From the NCBI GenBank assembly GCA_027038695.1, contig JALWHA010000334.1:1-20923 (forward strand): a stretch of 20,923 bases of DNA. The letters are read 5' to 3'. The notes under the pieces are model-generated. The model saw only the letters and a list, made by a program, of their open reading frames with translations. It did not search any database and was not told the origin of the DNA. The stretch is from Acidobacteriota bacterium. Its GTDB lineage: Bacteria > Acidobacteriota > Holophagae > Thermotomaculales > Thermotomaculaceae. A program made the position numbers and the translations under genes. Below, piece after piece: positions 14,158-20,923 of the stretch (position 1 is the first letter of the stretch; every line of letters starts with the position of its first letter).

Positions 14158-15414
14158 TTATATTTTTAATTCCACAAATGTATCAAATTCGTGGCAATAA
14201 GGGCATTTCCATAAAAATTCCGAAGACTTGTAATTACATTTTGAACAGATAAAGGGATTATTAAAAACAAGCACTTTATTTAAAGTATTTGCGTATTCCC
14301 TGAAAACATTTATATCTTCAGGATTTTTCAATAAATACTTCCATATCTCCTGATGGATAATTAACACCATAGGAGAAATTTTCAAACACTTTTTAAATTC
14401 AAGAAGGCCTTTTTCTCTCTCTCCTTTTTCCATATAGTATCTTCCTAATTCCAGCCTTACCCTCCAGTCATTATCGTTGTTGTTCAAAAGTTTATTGCAT
14501 ATATCCTCAAATTTCTCAGCCGCCAATTCTTTAAAAAGCGGGAGAACAAGAAAGCCTTTAGACGGGATCTCTTCTATTAAATCTTCCATAAACTCAATAG
14601 ACTTTTTAGGACGGGAATCCTTATTAAGTAGTGCAAGGTTAATGTAAGAGGGATAAAGTTCCCGGTAAATGGTTAACCCTTTCCTGAAGTACGCTTCAGC
14701 CTTGTTTTTATCACCGTTTTTCATCTCTTCTTCGCCTAATTGGTTGTAAATAAAGGCAACTTCTCTCTTTTGCTCATGTTCATTAGAATAACCGCCCATC
14801 GATCCGTACATTTCAATTAAACCTAATAATTTTTTATAATCCCCAACCTGTTTACAGAGCAAAATGTATCTTTTTAATAACGACTTTGTCCATACTTCAA
14901 CAGGGGTCTCGGTCTTATCTTTCTCTTTGTCTTTCTTCTTTTTGCCTTTAATATCAATTTTAAATTTCTTAGGAATACTTTCTCTTTCGGTTAACAGCGC
15001 CAATGCGTCATTATAAGTCCTTAAAGCCCTGTCTATCATTCCGCCTTTTCTAAAATCCTCCGCCAGATTTCCCAGAACCCAGCCTTTAAAGAGTTTATCC
15101 TCATCCACATCATGCCTTTTTAAAACATTTTTGTGCATATTTATGGCTTCAGATATATATCCCCTATCCCTGACTATATTTGCAAGTACAACATAGAAAT
15201 CAGCTTTTGAACTATCCTGATTTAAGATTTCTTTAAATAACCCCTCAATCCCCTCTAAATCACCTGTTTGAAGTTTATCAATTATCAGCATTGTATTTTT
15301 CTCATAGCATTCTACAACAGGCAAAGATTTATTTGTGGAATCATCTCTACTTACAACAATAAAAAGAATGATAGCAAGAATAATTATTATGGATAAAAGA
15401 ACTACAACACCCAT
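14158..15414 (-). CDS. lapB: LPS assembly protein LapB (YciM), TPR protein with rubredoxin-like end
   Basis: In E. coli, LapB is an inner-membrane protein facing the cytoplasm that works with FtsH to control degradation of LpxC, the committed enzyme of lipid A synthesis. The 418-residue product has a single N-terminal membrane helix (about 2-22), a long stretch of helical TPR-like repeats (about 40-375), and a C-terminal metal-binding knuckle pair, C390-x2-C393 and C404-x2-C407, in CSKCNYKSSEFLWKCPYC. The E. coli protein ends with the same kind of zinc/iron knuckles. The ATG directly follows the lapA stop, with GGAGA as ribosome site inside lapA. A Lys-rich insert near 155-165 is a lineage feature. 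Genes on both sides (KDO synthesis, lapA) support the assignment. Confidence 0.85.
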   Translation of the reverse strand: MGVVVLLSIIIILAIILFIVVSRDDSTNKSLPVVECYEKNTMLIIDKLQTGDLEGIEGLFKEILNQDSSKADFYVVLANIVRDRGYISEAINMHKNVLKRHDVDEDKLFKGWVLGNLAEDFRKGGMIDRALRTYNDALALLTERESIPKKFKIDIKGKKKKDKEKDKTETPVEVWTKSLLKRYILLCKQVGDYKKLLGLIEMYGSMGGYSNEHEQKREVAFIYNQLGEEEMKNGDKNKAEAYFRKGLTIYRELYPSYINLALLNKDSRPKKSIEFMEDLIEEIPSKGFLVLPLFKELAAEKFEDICNKLLNNNDNDWRVRLELGRYYMEKGEREKGLLEFKKCLKISPMVLIIHQEIWKYLLKNPEDINVFREYANTLNKVLVFNNPFICSKCNYKSSEFLWKCPYCHEFDTFVELKI

Positions 15415-15747
15415 TTATTTGTCTCCGTTTTTTTCAAAAAATTCCTCTACTTCTTTATTTCTATGTGCCTCAACCTCTTTTTTCAATTTTCCAAGCTCTT
15501 CTTCACTATTTTTCAGCCTTTTTTTGAATTTCAAGACCTCTTTAAAGGAAAACAACAACCCGACAAGCAATCCCAATCCGAATGAGACAAAGATAACCAC
15601 AAACATAGGAATATTTTTTATTACGCTTGAATCAAAAATAAAATACCTGAAATCAACCGTTTGATTTGCGTTTAATAAAATCATAATTAACACAAAAAAA
15701 AGAAGAATTATCCACATTGCATAACGGACTGTATCAAGTTGCTTCAT
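15415..15747 (-). CDS. lapA: LapA-like membrane protein (DUF1049)
   Basis: This is a small inner-membrane partner of LapB. The 110-residue product has two membrane helices (about 10-27 and 47-68) separated by ANQTVDFRYFIFD, which resembles the NxxxVxxxF linker of DUF1049 proteins, then a charged coiled-coil tail (about 68-105) in the cytoplasm. A GGAGGG ribosome site precedes the ATG, whose A is the last base of the kdsC stop codon. The stop abuts lapB. Sequence conservation is low in this family, so the call leans on topology and on the adjacent lapB. Confidence 0.78.
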   Translation of the reverse strand: MKQLDTVRYAMWIILLFFVLIMILLNANQTVDFRYFIFDSSVIKNIPMFVVIFVSFGLGLLVGLLFSFKEVLKFKKRLKNSEEELGKLKKEVEAHRNKEVEEFFEKNGDK

Positions 15748-16280
15748 TATAACCCTCCAAAAAAATCAAGAACCCTGTCCCATTGCCCCCTGGCCTTTAC
15801 CAGAAATTCCACTACTTCCCGTAATGCACCTTCTCCGCCTTTTCTTTCGGTAATGTACACGGCATGCTTTTTCACTTCGTCAAAGGCGTTCTTTACGGCT
15901 ACGGGAAACCCCACAATACCTAAAACCTGAATATCCACAAGGTCGTCGCCAATATAAGCGATTTCGTCAAGTTTAAAACCATATCTTTTTGAAACCTCTA
16001 ATACGGTTTTTCTCTTATTTTCAATCCCGTCGTAACATTCTTTAACCTTTAATTCACCTGCCCTTTTGTGTAAAAGGGACGACTTTTTAGCAGAGACAAA
16101 AAATACGGGAATATTGCACAGGTTTGCAATCTTAACCCCAACCCCGTCATAAACAGAAAAAACCTTGAAGTGCTCGTTCATACCTTCAGCGTAATACATG
16201 CTTCCGTCTGTTAAAACTCCGTCAACATCGGTAAATATAGCCTTAACTTTTTTTGCCTTTAGAATAATTTTGTCTTCCAT
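15747..16280 (-). CDS. kdsC: 3-deoxy-D-manno-octulosonate 8-phosphate phosphatase KdsC
   Basis: KdsC is a HAD-superfamily phosphatase that turns KDO-8-phosphate into KDO. The 177-residue length is typical of the minimal, cap-less tetrameric C0 type. The nucleophile motif is FTDVDGVLTDG (D18, D20); the following motifs are FVSAKKS (motif 2) and YIGDDLVDIQVL (motif 4 acidic pair), and a C-terminal KGGEGALREVVEFLV tail matches the loop that reaches the neighbouring active site in KdsC tetramers. The start overlaps the kdsD 3' end by 22 bases and has no near ribosome site, so translation is probably coupled to kdsD. Confidence 0.93.
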   Translation of the reverse strand: MEDKIILKAKKVKAIFTDVDGVLTDGSMYYAEGMNEHFKVFSVYDGVGVKIANLCNIPVFFVSAKKSSLLHKRAGELKVKECYDGIENKRKTVLEVSKRYGFKLDEIAYIGDDLVDIQVLGIVGFPVAVKNAFDEVKKHAVYITERKGGEGALREVVEFLVKARGQWDRVLDFFGGL

Positions 16281-17224
16281 AAATCGTGTAAGTGAATTAC
16301 CCCTTCAATATTATTTTCATTATCAACAACGATTAATACCGTTATTTTATGCCTCTCAAGTTTACTCAATGCCTCAACGGCTAAATGTTTCTTAGTAATT
16401 GTTTTAGGATTAAGCGTCATACACTCTTCGGCGGTTTTTTCCAACAAGTCTCCGCTGTATTTTTCAAGCAGCCTTCTCAAATCGCCGTCTGAAATAACCC
16501 CTGCAAGTTTCTTTGTGTTATTCTCGGCGACAACCGCAATCCCCAACCTTTTTGAAGACATAACATAAATTACTTCCCGCATTTTTGTAGAAGTGTAAAC
16601 AATAGGAATATCCTCCCCTTTATGCATAAGGTTTTCAACCGTCAATAATTTTTTCCCTAACTTTCCTCCCGGGTGCCTTGCGGCGAAATCCTCAGGGGTA
16701 AAATGCTTGATCTCCAAAAGCACCATTGCAATCGCGTCCCCTATGGCAAGGGTAGCGGTAGTAGAAGATGTCGGTGCAAGTCCCAAAGGACACGCTTCCT
16801 TTTCAATTTTAAGATGGATTGTAACGTCGCTGTACTTAGCAAGTGTAGAATTCTTGTTTGAGGTCATTGCAATAATAGGTACGCCTATCCTCTTAATAAA
16901 CTCTAACAACCTCACTATCTCCTCAGTCTCGCCGGAATTGGAAACCGCAATAACCGAATCCCCTTCAACAATCATTCCCAAATCCCCGTGTATAGCCTCA
17001 GCGGGGTGGACAAAGATTGCAGGAGTTCCCGTTGAGGCCATGGTTGCCGCAATCTTTCTGCATATCAATCCCGACTTGCCCATTCCGGTTATAACAACCC
17101 TTCCCTTTGTCTCTTTTAAAATCTCTATAGCCTTTACAAAATCATTGTCCAACGAATCAATCTGATCAAGAACCGATTTTGCCTCTATTTCAAGAACCCT
17201 TTTCGCAATATCAACTATTTCCAA
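16259..17224 (-). CDS. kdsD: D-arabinose 5-phosphate isomerase KdsD
   Basis: KdsD converts ribulose 5-phosphate to arabinose 5-phosphate, the entry to KDO synthesis. The 321-residue product has a SIS sugar-isomerase domain (1 to about 195) with GMGKSG (47-52), SNSGET (95-100), PLGLAPTSSTTA (146-157) and HPGGKLGKKL (184-193), followed by two CBS domains (about 205-321) that bind nucleotide-like ligands. The start codon is TTG at 17224, supported by GGAGG 7 bases upstream and by the family N-terminus; it lies inside the end of kdsA (14-base overlap). No ATG is suitably placed. The fixed position among kdsA and kdsC favours KdsD over the paralogue GutQ. Confidence 0.93.
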   Translation of the reverse strand: MEIVDIAKRVLEIEAKSVLDQIDSLDNDFVKAIEILKETKGRVVITGMGKSGLICRKIAATMASTGTPAIFVHPAEAIHGDLGMIVEGDSVIAVSNSGETEEIVRLLEFIKRIGVPIIAMTSNKNSTLAKYSDVTIHLKIEKEACPLGLAPTSSTTATLAIGDAIAMVLLEIKHFTPEDFAARHPGGKLGKKLLTVENLMHKGEDIPIVYTSTKMREVIYVMSSKRLGIAVVAENNTKKLAGVISDGDLRRLLEKYSGDLLEKTAEECMTLNPKTITKKHLAVEALSKLERHKITVLIVVDNENNIEGVIHLHDLWKTKLF

Positions 17225-18032
17225 CTTGAGCCCTCCAGATCTTTAGCATACCGTCAAGCAATGAACCGAATTTATTTAAAGGGTAAATATTTGCTGCATC
17301 TGATTTTGACTTTTCAGGCTCTTCATGAACCTCAAAGAAAAAACCGTTAACGGCACCGCACCCTGCCGCAGCCTTAGCAAGATAAGGGATAAACTCCCTC
17401 TGTCCGCCGGTTTTATCACCCAACCCTCCCGGTAATTGAACGGAATGGGTTACATCAAACACAACGGGATAACCAAAAGAAGCCATTATGGGAAAAGACT
17501 TAAAATCAACCACAAGGTTGTTGTATCCGAAACTTGTTCCCCTCTCTGTTAACATTATCTTATTATTACCTGTGGATTCTATCTTTTTTACAACATTTTC
17601 CATATCCCACGGTGCTAAAAACTGCCCTTTTTTTACATTAATAATCCTTCCAGTCTCTCCAGCAGCAACAAGCAAATCAGTCTGCCTGCACAAAAACGCA
17701 GGTATTTGAATTATGTCGCACACTTCGGCAACCGGTTCGGCCTGTTCGGGAAGGTGAATATCCGTCAAAACGGGAAGCCCAGTTTCTTCTTTAACCTCTT
17801 TCAAAATCTCAAGACCTTTTTCAAGCCCCGGCCCTCTGAAACTGTTTATTGAGGATCTGTTTGCTTTATCAAAGGACGCCTTAAAAATGATAGGGATACC
17901 GTATAATTCTCCGATCCCCTTTACCCTTGTCGCAATTGACAATACTGTTGTCCTATCTTCAATTACGCAAGGACCGGCAATTACAAAAAAGTTTTCAGAT
18001 GCGTTTATCTCATTCCATAAAGCATCGGTCAT
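17211..18032 (-). CDS. kdsA: 3-deoxy-8-phosphooctulonate synthase (KDO-8-P synthase), metal-dependent type
   Basis: KdsA condenses phosphoenolpyruvate with arabinose 5-phosphate to KDO-8-phosphate. The 273-residue TIM barrel has VIAGPCVIEDR at 17-27, FKASFDKANRSS, TDIHLP, and HSVQLPGG. The four metal ligands of the class II (Aquifex-type) enzyme are all present: C22, H196, E234 and D245. The metal-independent E. coli enzyme has Asn in place of this Cys, so this one should need a divalent metal. The ATG overlaps the pyrG stop (ATGA). Confidence 0.95.
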   Translation of the reverse strand: MTDALWNEINASENFFVIAGPCVIEDRTTVLSIATRVKGIGELYGIPIIFKASFDKANRSSINSFRGPGLEKGLEILKEVKEETGLPVLTDIHLPEQAEPVAEVCDIIQIPAFLCRQTDLLVAAGETGRIINVKKGQFLAPWDMENVVKKIESTGNNKIMLTERGTSFGYNNLVVDFKSFPIMASFGYPVVFDVTHSVQLPGGLGDKTGGQREFIPYLAKAAAGCGAVNGFFFEVHEEPEKSKSDAANIYPLNKFGSLLDGMLKIWRAQVGNS

Positions 18033-19648
18033 TTCGTTTTACCCCTCTTTTTGCCGTTATCATAAGACGCTTTAACAAAATCCCTGAAAAGCGGGTGAGA
18101 GGTTAAAGGCTTTGATTTAAATTCAGGGTGAAACTGACAGCCCAAAAACCAGGGATGATCCTTAATCTCCACAACCTCAACAAACTTTCCGTCAGGGGAA
18201 ATCCCGGTAAACCTTAACCCTTTTTCCTCAAGCAAAGGCCTGAATTCCAGGTTAAATTCGTATCTATGCCTGTGTCTTTCTTCAATTAACTCCTTTTTGT
18301 ATGCTTTATAAACAAAACTGTCTTTTGTTTGAACCTCGCAGGGATAACTTCCAAGCCTCATATTTCCGCCTAACTCCTCTACCCCAACAAGTTCCCTTAA
18401 TTTATAGATAATTTTATATGGAGGCTCTTCGTCAAACTCGGTTGAATTTGCGTCAGTCAACCCTGCTACATTTCTTGCAAACTCTATGCAGGCTAACTGC
18501 ATACCGAGGCAAATTCCGAAAAACGGGATCTTGTTCTCCCTTGCGTAATGGATAGCCTTAATCATTCCCTCTATTCCCCTTGTACCGAAACCTCCCGGGA
18601 CAAGCACACCGTCAACCTCGTCAAGTATCTTAAGTTTTGATTCGTCCTTTTCGAACATTGAAGAATCAATCCATTCAAGTTGAACATCAAGCCTGTTTAT
18701 AAAACCAGCATGGTGCAACGCCTCTATTAAAGATTTATAGGAATCTTTAAACTCGGTATATTTCCCTACAATTCCTATTGTAACCGTATCTTTCGGATTT
18801 TCTATTTTATCCCTTAACTCGTACCATTTTTTTAAATTAGGTTTGCACTTCTTCAAACCCAAATGCCTGCAAATCAATTCGTCAAGCCCCTGCTCGGCAA
18901 ACATTAAGGGAACAAAGTAAATGTTAGAAACATCCCTTGCCTCAACAACGCATTCATGCCTCACATTACAAAACAAAGCGATCTTGTCTTTTATGGATTG
19001 AGGCAAAGCCCTTTCGGTTCTCGCAAGTATAATATTAGGCTGAATACCGATCTCCCTTAACTGCTTAACGCTATGCTGAGTCGGTTTGCTCTTTAATTCC
19101 CCCGCAGGCTTGATATAAGGGACATAGGTTAAATGGATATAAAGTACGTCCTGAGGGTCATGCTCAAGGCCGAATTGCCTTATAGCCTCCAAAAACGGCA
19201 AAGATTCAATATCACCTACCGTTCCGCCTATCTCACAGATAGCGATATCCACATCGTCAACTACCTTTCTCACCGAAAGTTTAATTTCGTCAGTCACATG
19301 GGGAATTACCTGAACCGTTTTGCCTAAATAAACTCCCTTTCTTTCCTTTGTTAAAACCGAATTATAGATCTTTCCCGCAGTCTGATTGTGATGCTTTGTT
19401 GAATGTGAAGAGGTAAACCTCTCATAATGCCCAAGATCCAGATCCGTTTCAGCACCGTCGTCCGTAACATAAACCTCGCCGTGCTGATAAGGGCTCATCG
19501 TTCCCGGGTCAACGTTTAAATAAGGGTCAAACTTCTGCAGACTAACCTTATACCCCATACTCTCCAAAATTGCCCCGATTGATGCAGCGGCAATACCTTT
19601 TCCCAGCGAGGATAAAACCCCGCCTGTAACAAAAATAAACTTTGTCAT
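18029..19648 (-). CDS. pyrG: CTP synthase (glutamine hydrolysing)
   Basis: PyrG aminates UTP to CTP using glutamine and ATP. The 539-residue length is normal. The synthetase domain (1 to about 266) has GGVLSSLGKGIAAASIG and NVDPGTMSPYQHGEV; the glutamine amidotransferase domain (about 290-535) has the triad C380 (FFGICLGMQ), H507 and E509 (CQFHPEF). It begins directly after the kdsB stop with GGGGG as ribosome site. Being placed between kdsB and kdsA, it supplies the CTP that KdsB needs to make CMP-KDO. Confidence 0.97.
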   Translation of the reverse strand: MTKFIFVTGGVLSSLGKGIAAASIGAILESMGYKVSLQKFDPYLNVDPGTMSPYQHGEVYVTDDGAETDLDLGHYERFTSSHSTKHHNQTAGKIYNSVLTKERKGVYLGKTVQVIPHVTDEIKLSVRKVVDDVDIAICEIGGTVGDIESLPFLEAIRQFGLEHDPQDVLYIHLTYVPYIKPAGELKSKPTQHSVKQLREIGIQPNIILARTERALPQSIKDKIALFCNVRHECVVEARDVSNIYFVPLMFAEQGLDELICRHLGLKKCKPNLKKWYELRDKIENPKDTVTIGIVGKYTEFKDSYKSLIEALHHAGFINRLDVQLEWIDSSMFEKDESKLKILDEVDGVLVPGGFGTRGIEGMIKAIHYARENKIPFFGICLGMQLACIEFARNVAGLTDANSTEFDEEPPYKIIYKLRELVGVEELGGNMRLGSYPCEVQTKDSFVYKAYKKELIEERHRHRYEFNLEFRPLLEEKGLRFTGISPDGKFVEVVEIKDHPWFLGCQFHPEFKSKPLTSHPLFRDFVKASYDNGKKRGKTK

Positions 19649-20404
19649 TTATTCCCCCGTTATTTTTTTCAAATTCAAATAATCTTCCATAGTATCCACA
19701 CCTAAACTGTCAAACTCTGTTTCCACCACAAAAATCCTGTATCCGTTTTCCAGAACCCTTAACTGCTCAAGCCCTTCCGTTTTTTCAAGGAAAGTTGTTT
19801 TCGTCTCAGATAATTTTATCAGAAAATCCCTTTTATATGCATACAACCCTATATGTTTAAAATAATTTTGATATTCCCCTTTTTGCAAAGGATAGGGAAA
19901 ACCCATTTCACCGTGCTTTATATATGGAATCGGCAGCCTTGAAAAGTAAAGCGCAAACCCGTCTTTATCGCAAACCACTTTAACAACATTAGGATTAAAC
20001 AACTCCTCTTCCGAATTAATCCTTGTTTTCAAAGTGGTCATTACAATATCTTCATTCTCAAAAAAAGGCTTTACTGAGGCTTCTATGGATTCAGGCGAAA
20101 TCAAAGGCTCGTCCCCCTGAACATTGACAATAACGTCCGCGTCTATATTCCGTGCAACCTCGGCTATTCTGTCTGTCCCGGATTTATGCTTTGAAGAAGT
20201 CATCACACACTCCCCGCCGAAAGACTTGACCTCTCTTAAAATCCTCTCATCGTCCGTCGCAACAATAATCCCTTCAAGCACTCCAACCTTTTTACACTGC
20301 TCGTAAACCATTTGAATGATAGTTTTACCCTTGATTTTTAACAGAGGTTTACCGGGAAGCCTTGTAGACGCATACCTTGACGGTATAATAGCATACACCT
20401 TCAT
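19649..20404 (-). CDS. kdsB: 3-deoxy-manno-octulosonate cytidylyltransferase (CMP-KDO synthetase)
   Basis: KdsB activates KDO with CTP to CMP-KDO, the donor for LPS inner-core assembly. The 251-residue Rossmann-like nucleotidyltransferase has IPSRYASTRLPGKPLL (7-22) for CTP, SGTDRI (75-80) and NVQGDEPLI (94-102), whose D98 binds Mg2+. It is the first gene of the kdsB-pyrG-kdsA-kdsD-kdsC-lapA-lapB-fabH operon. The start is not fully settled: the ATG at 20404 fits the family N-terminus but has no near ribosome site. An AAAGGAG at 20436-20430 is spaced 7 bases from an in-frame CTG at 20422 that would add six residues, whereas a GATAAT ending 10 bases before the ATG would suit a leaderless start. 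Confidence 0.95.
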   Translation of the reverse strand: MKVYAIIPSRYASTRLPGKPLLKIKGKTIIQMVYEQCKKVGVLEGIIVATDDERILREVKSFGGECVMTSSKHKSGTDRIAEVARNIDADVIVNVQGDEPLISPESIEASVKPFFENEDIVMTTLKTRINSEEELFNPNVVKVVCDKDGFALYFSRLPIPYIKHGEMGFPYPLQKGEYQNYFKHIGLYAYKRDFLIKLSETKTTFLEKTEGLEQLRVLENGYRIFVVETEFDSLGVDTMEDYLNLKKITGE

Positions 20405-20414
20405 GTGAATAGAG

Positions 20415-20420
20415 ATTATC
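20415..20420 (-). promoter_or_regulatory. Putative -10 box of the kdsB operon
   Basis: The minus strand reads GATAAT here, 10 bases before the kdsB ATG. A possible -35, TTGCTA at 20441-20436, is only 15 bp upstream. If used, the mRNA would start near the ATG with little or no leader. Confidence 0.35.
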
Positions 20421-20568
20421 AGAAAAAAACTCCTTTAGCAAGATGAAAAAAACAAAACCGTACCCGGAATCCTATGATTATGGACTAAAAAAGATATCCT
20501 TTTGATTTTAAACAAGAAGACTCCTCACTTGCCTTCTCCTGCTCGTCTCGTCCTTTACCACTTTTTTG

Positions 20569-20585
20569 TGCTATAATTTTTATAG
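20569..20585 (+). promoter_or_regulatory. Extended -10 promoter overlapped by a 15-bp palindrome
   Basis: TGC-TATAAT (20569-20577) is an extended -10 promoter 36 bases before the ATG at 20614. The palindrome CTATAA-TTT-TTATAG (20571-20585) covers the -10 and the expected start site, like a small operator. A second TATAAT follows at 20592-20597. Confidence 0.45.
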
Positions 20586-20613
20586 AAAAACTATAATTTC
20601 AGGAGCAAACTCT

Positions 20614-20923
20614 ATGAAAAAACTGCCGATCGGGTTAAACAGTCTGAAAAATATAATAAACGACGGCTTTTTGTATGTTGATAAAACAAAGAAATTGTAT
20701 GAATTGCTTGAACACGGGAGATATTTCTTCCTATCCCGTCCAAGGAGGTTCGGGAAGACTTTGACCGTTGACACACTGAAACACATTTTTGAGGGTAATA
20801 AAGAATTATTCAAAGGCCTGTACATATACGATAAATGGAATTGGGAAGAGAGATTCCCCGTTATAAGGGTTGATTTCAGCCAGATAGACGTAGAAACAAA
20901 GGAAAACTTCAAAAAGTCTTTAA
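20614..20923 (+). CDS. AAA-ATPase-like protein with probable PD-(D/E)XK nuclease end (partial)
   Basis: The first 103 residues of a longer protein; the 3' end is beyond the window. The ATG at 20614 has AGGAG 8 bases upstream. The N-terminus (LPIGLNSLKNIINDGFLYVD, then KTKKLYELL) and the Walker A-like FFLSRPRRFGKTLTVDTL are the hallmark of the AAA-ATPase-like family (PF09820). Full members run about 500-570 residues and usually end in a PD-(D/E)XK nuclease domain (PF08011, formerly DUF1703). They occur in many scattered copies in some genomes and are thought to be mobile or defence-related, but no function is established. It is divergent from kdsB. Confidence 0.85.
   Translation, partial: MKKLPIGLNSLKNIINDGFLYVDKTKKLYELLEHGRYFFLSRPRRFGKTLTVDTLKHIFEGNKELFKGLYIYDKWNWEERFPVIRVDFSQIDVETKENFKKSL

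Noticed and set aside
16707..17165. A 152-codon open frame on the plus strand, opposite kdsD
   Set aside because: It lies wholly inside kdsD, has no ribosome site, and its composition is that of a reverse-complement shadow of a conserved gene.
20443..20505. A 20-codon open frame starting at ATG 20443 in the kdsB/ATPase gap
   Set aside because: It has no ribosome site, is very short, and its product resembles nothing recognisable.
20580..20912. A 110-codon open frame on the minus strand
   Set aside because: It is antisense to the AAA-ATPase-like gene, which has clear family motifs and a ribosome site; the antisense product matches nothing.

Overview
The window is an AT-rich stretch of chromosome from a Gram-negative (diderm) bacterium. 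It carries a complete set of genes making the LPS inner-core sugar KDO, the LPS-assembly regulators LapA and LapB, MEP-pathway IspH, bacterial PlsY and FabH, and strong Shine-Dalgarno sites at most starts. An HspR-type (not CIRCE/HrcA-type) heat-shock operon and a Mycobacterium-like lysine 6-aminotransferase narrow the lineage only slightly. I cannot name the phylum from the sequence. Genes are densely packed and no gene-free gap exceeds about 210 bases.

Layout. At 1-298 is the 5' part of plsY (minus). It is divergent from a zinc/manganese ABC transporter operon, znuA-znuC-znuB (370-2745, plus). That operon meets, almost end to end, a minus-strand heat-shock operon dnaK-dnaJ-hspR-sigma (7053 down to 2747). 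The dnaK promoter (TTGACA, 17 bp, TATATT) is overlapped by a HAIR-like HspR operator, so the operon probably represses itself. Divergent from dnaK is an unrecognised 309-residue gene (7233-8162), followed by lysine 6-aminotransferase (lat), a small NFU iron-sulfur scaffold with a clear terminator, and trmH (plus, to 10530).

From 20404 down to 10498 everything is on the minus strand. kdsB-pyrG-kdsA-kdsD-kdsC-lapA-lapB-fabH is one tightly overlapping operon. It makes CMP-KDO from ribulose 5-phosphate, supplies CTP for activation, controls LPS assembly and starts fatty-acid synthesis. A 115-bp gap holds a degenerate heptanucleotide repeat with inverted arms and a promoter. Beyond it lie a TIM-barrel sugar-phosphate isomerase-like gene and a long gene fusing IspH (LytB) to a UbiA-type membrane prenyltransferase. 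The window ends with the 5' part of an AAA-ATPase-like (DUF1703/PD-(D/E)XK type) gene at 20614-20923, plus.

The most interesting items are the IspH-UbiA fusion with a degraded first aspartate motif; the atypical sigma factor inside an HspR-controlled chaperone operon; the inverted heptad-repeat element that also carries a promoter; and two genes (plsY, kdsB) whose starts look leaderless. I saw no tRNA, rRNA, CRISPR array or insertion sequence.
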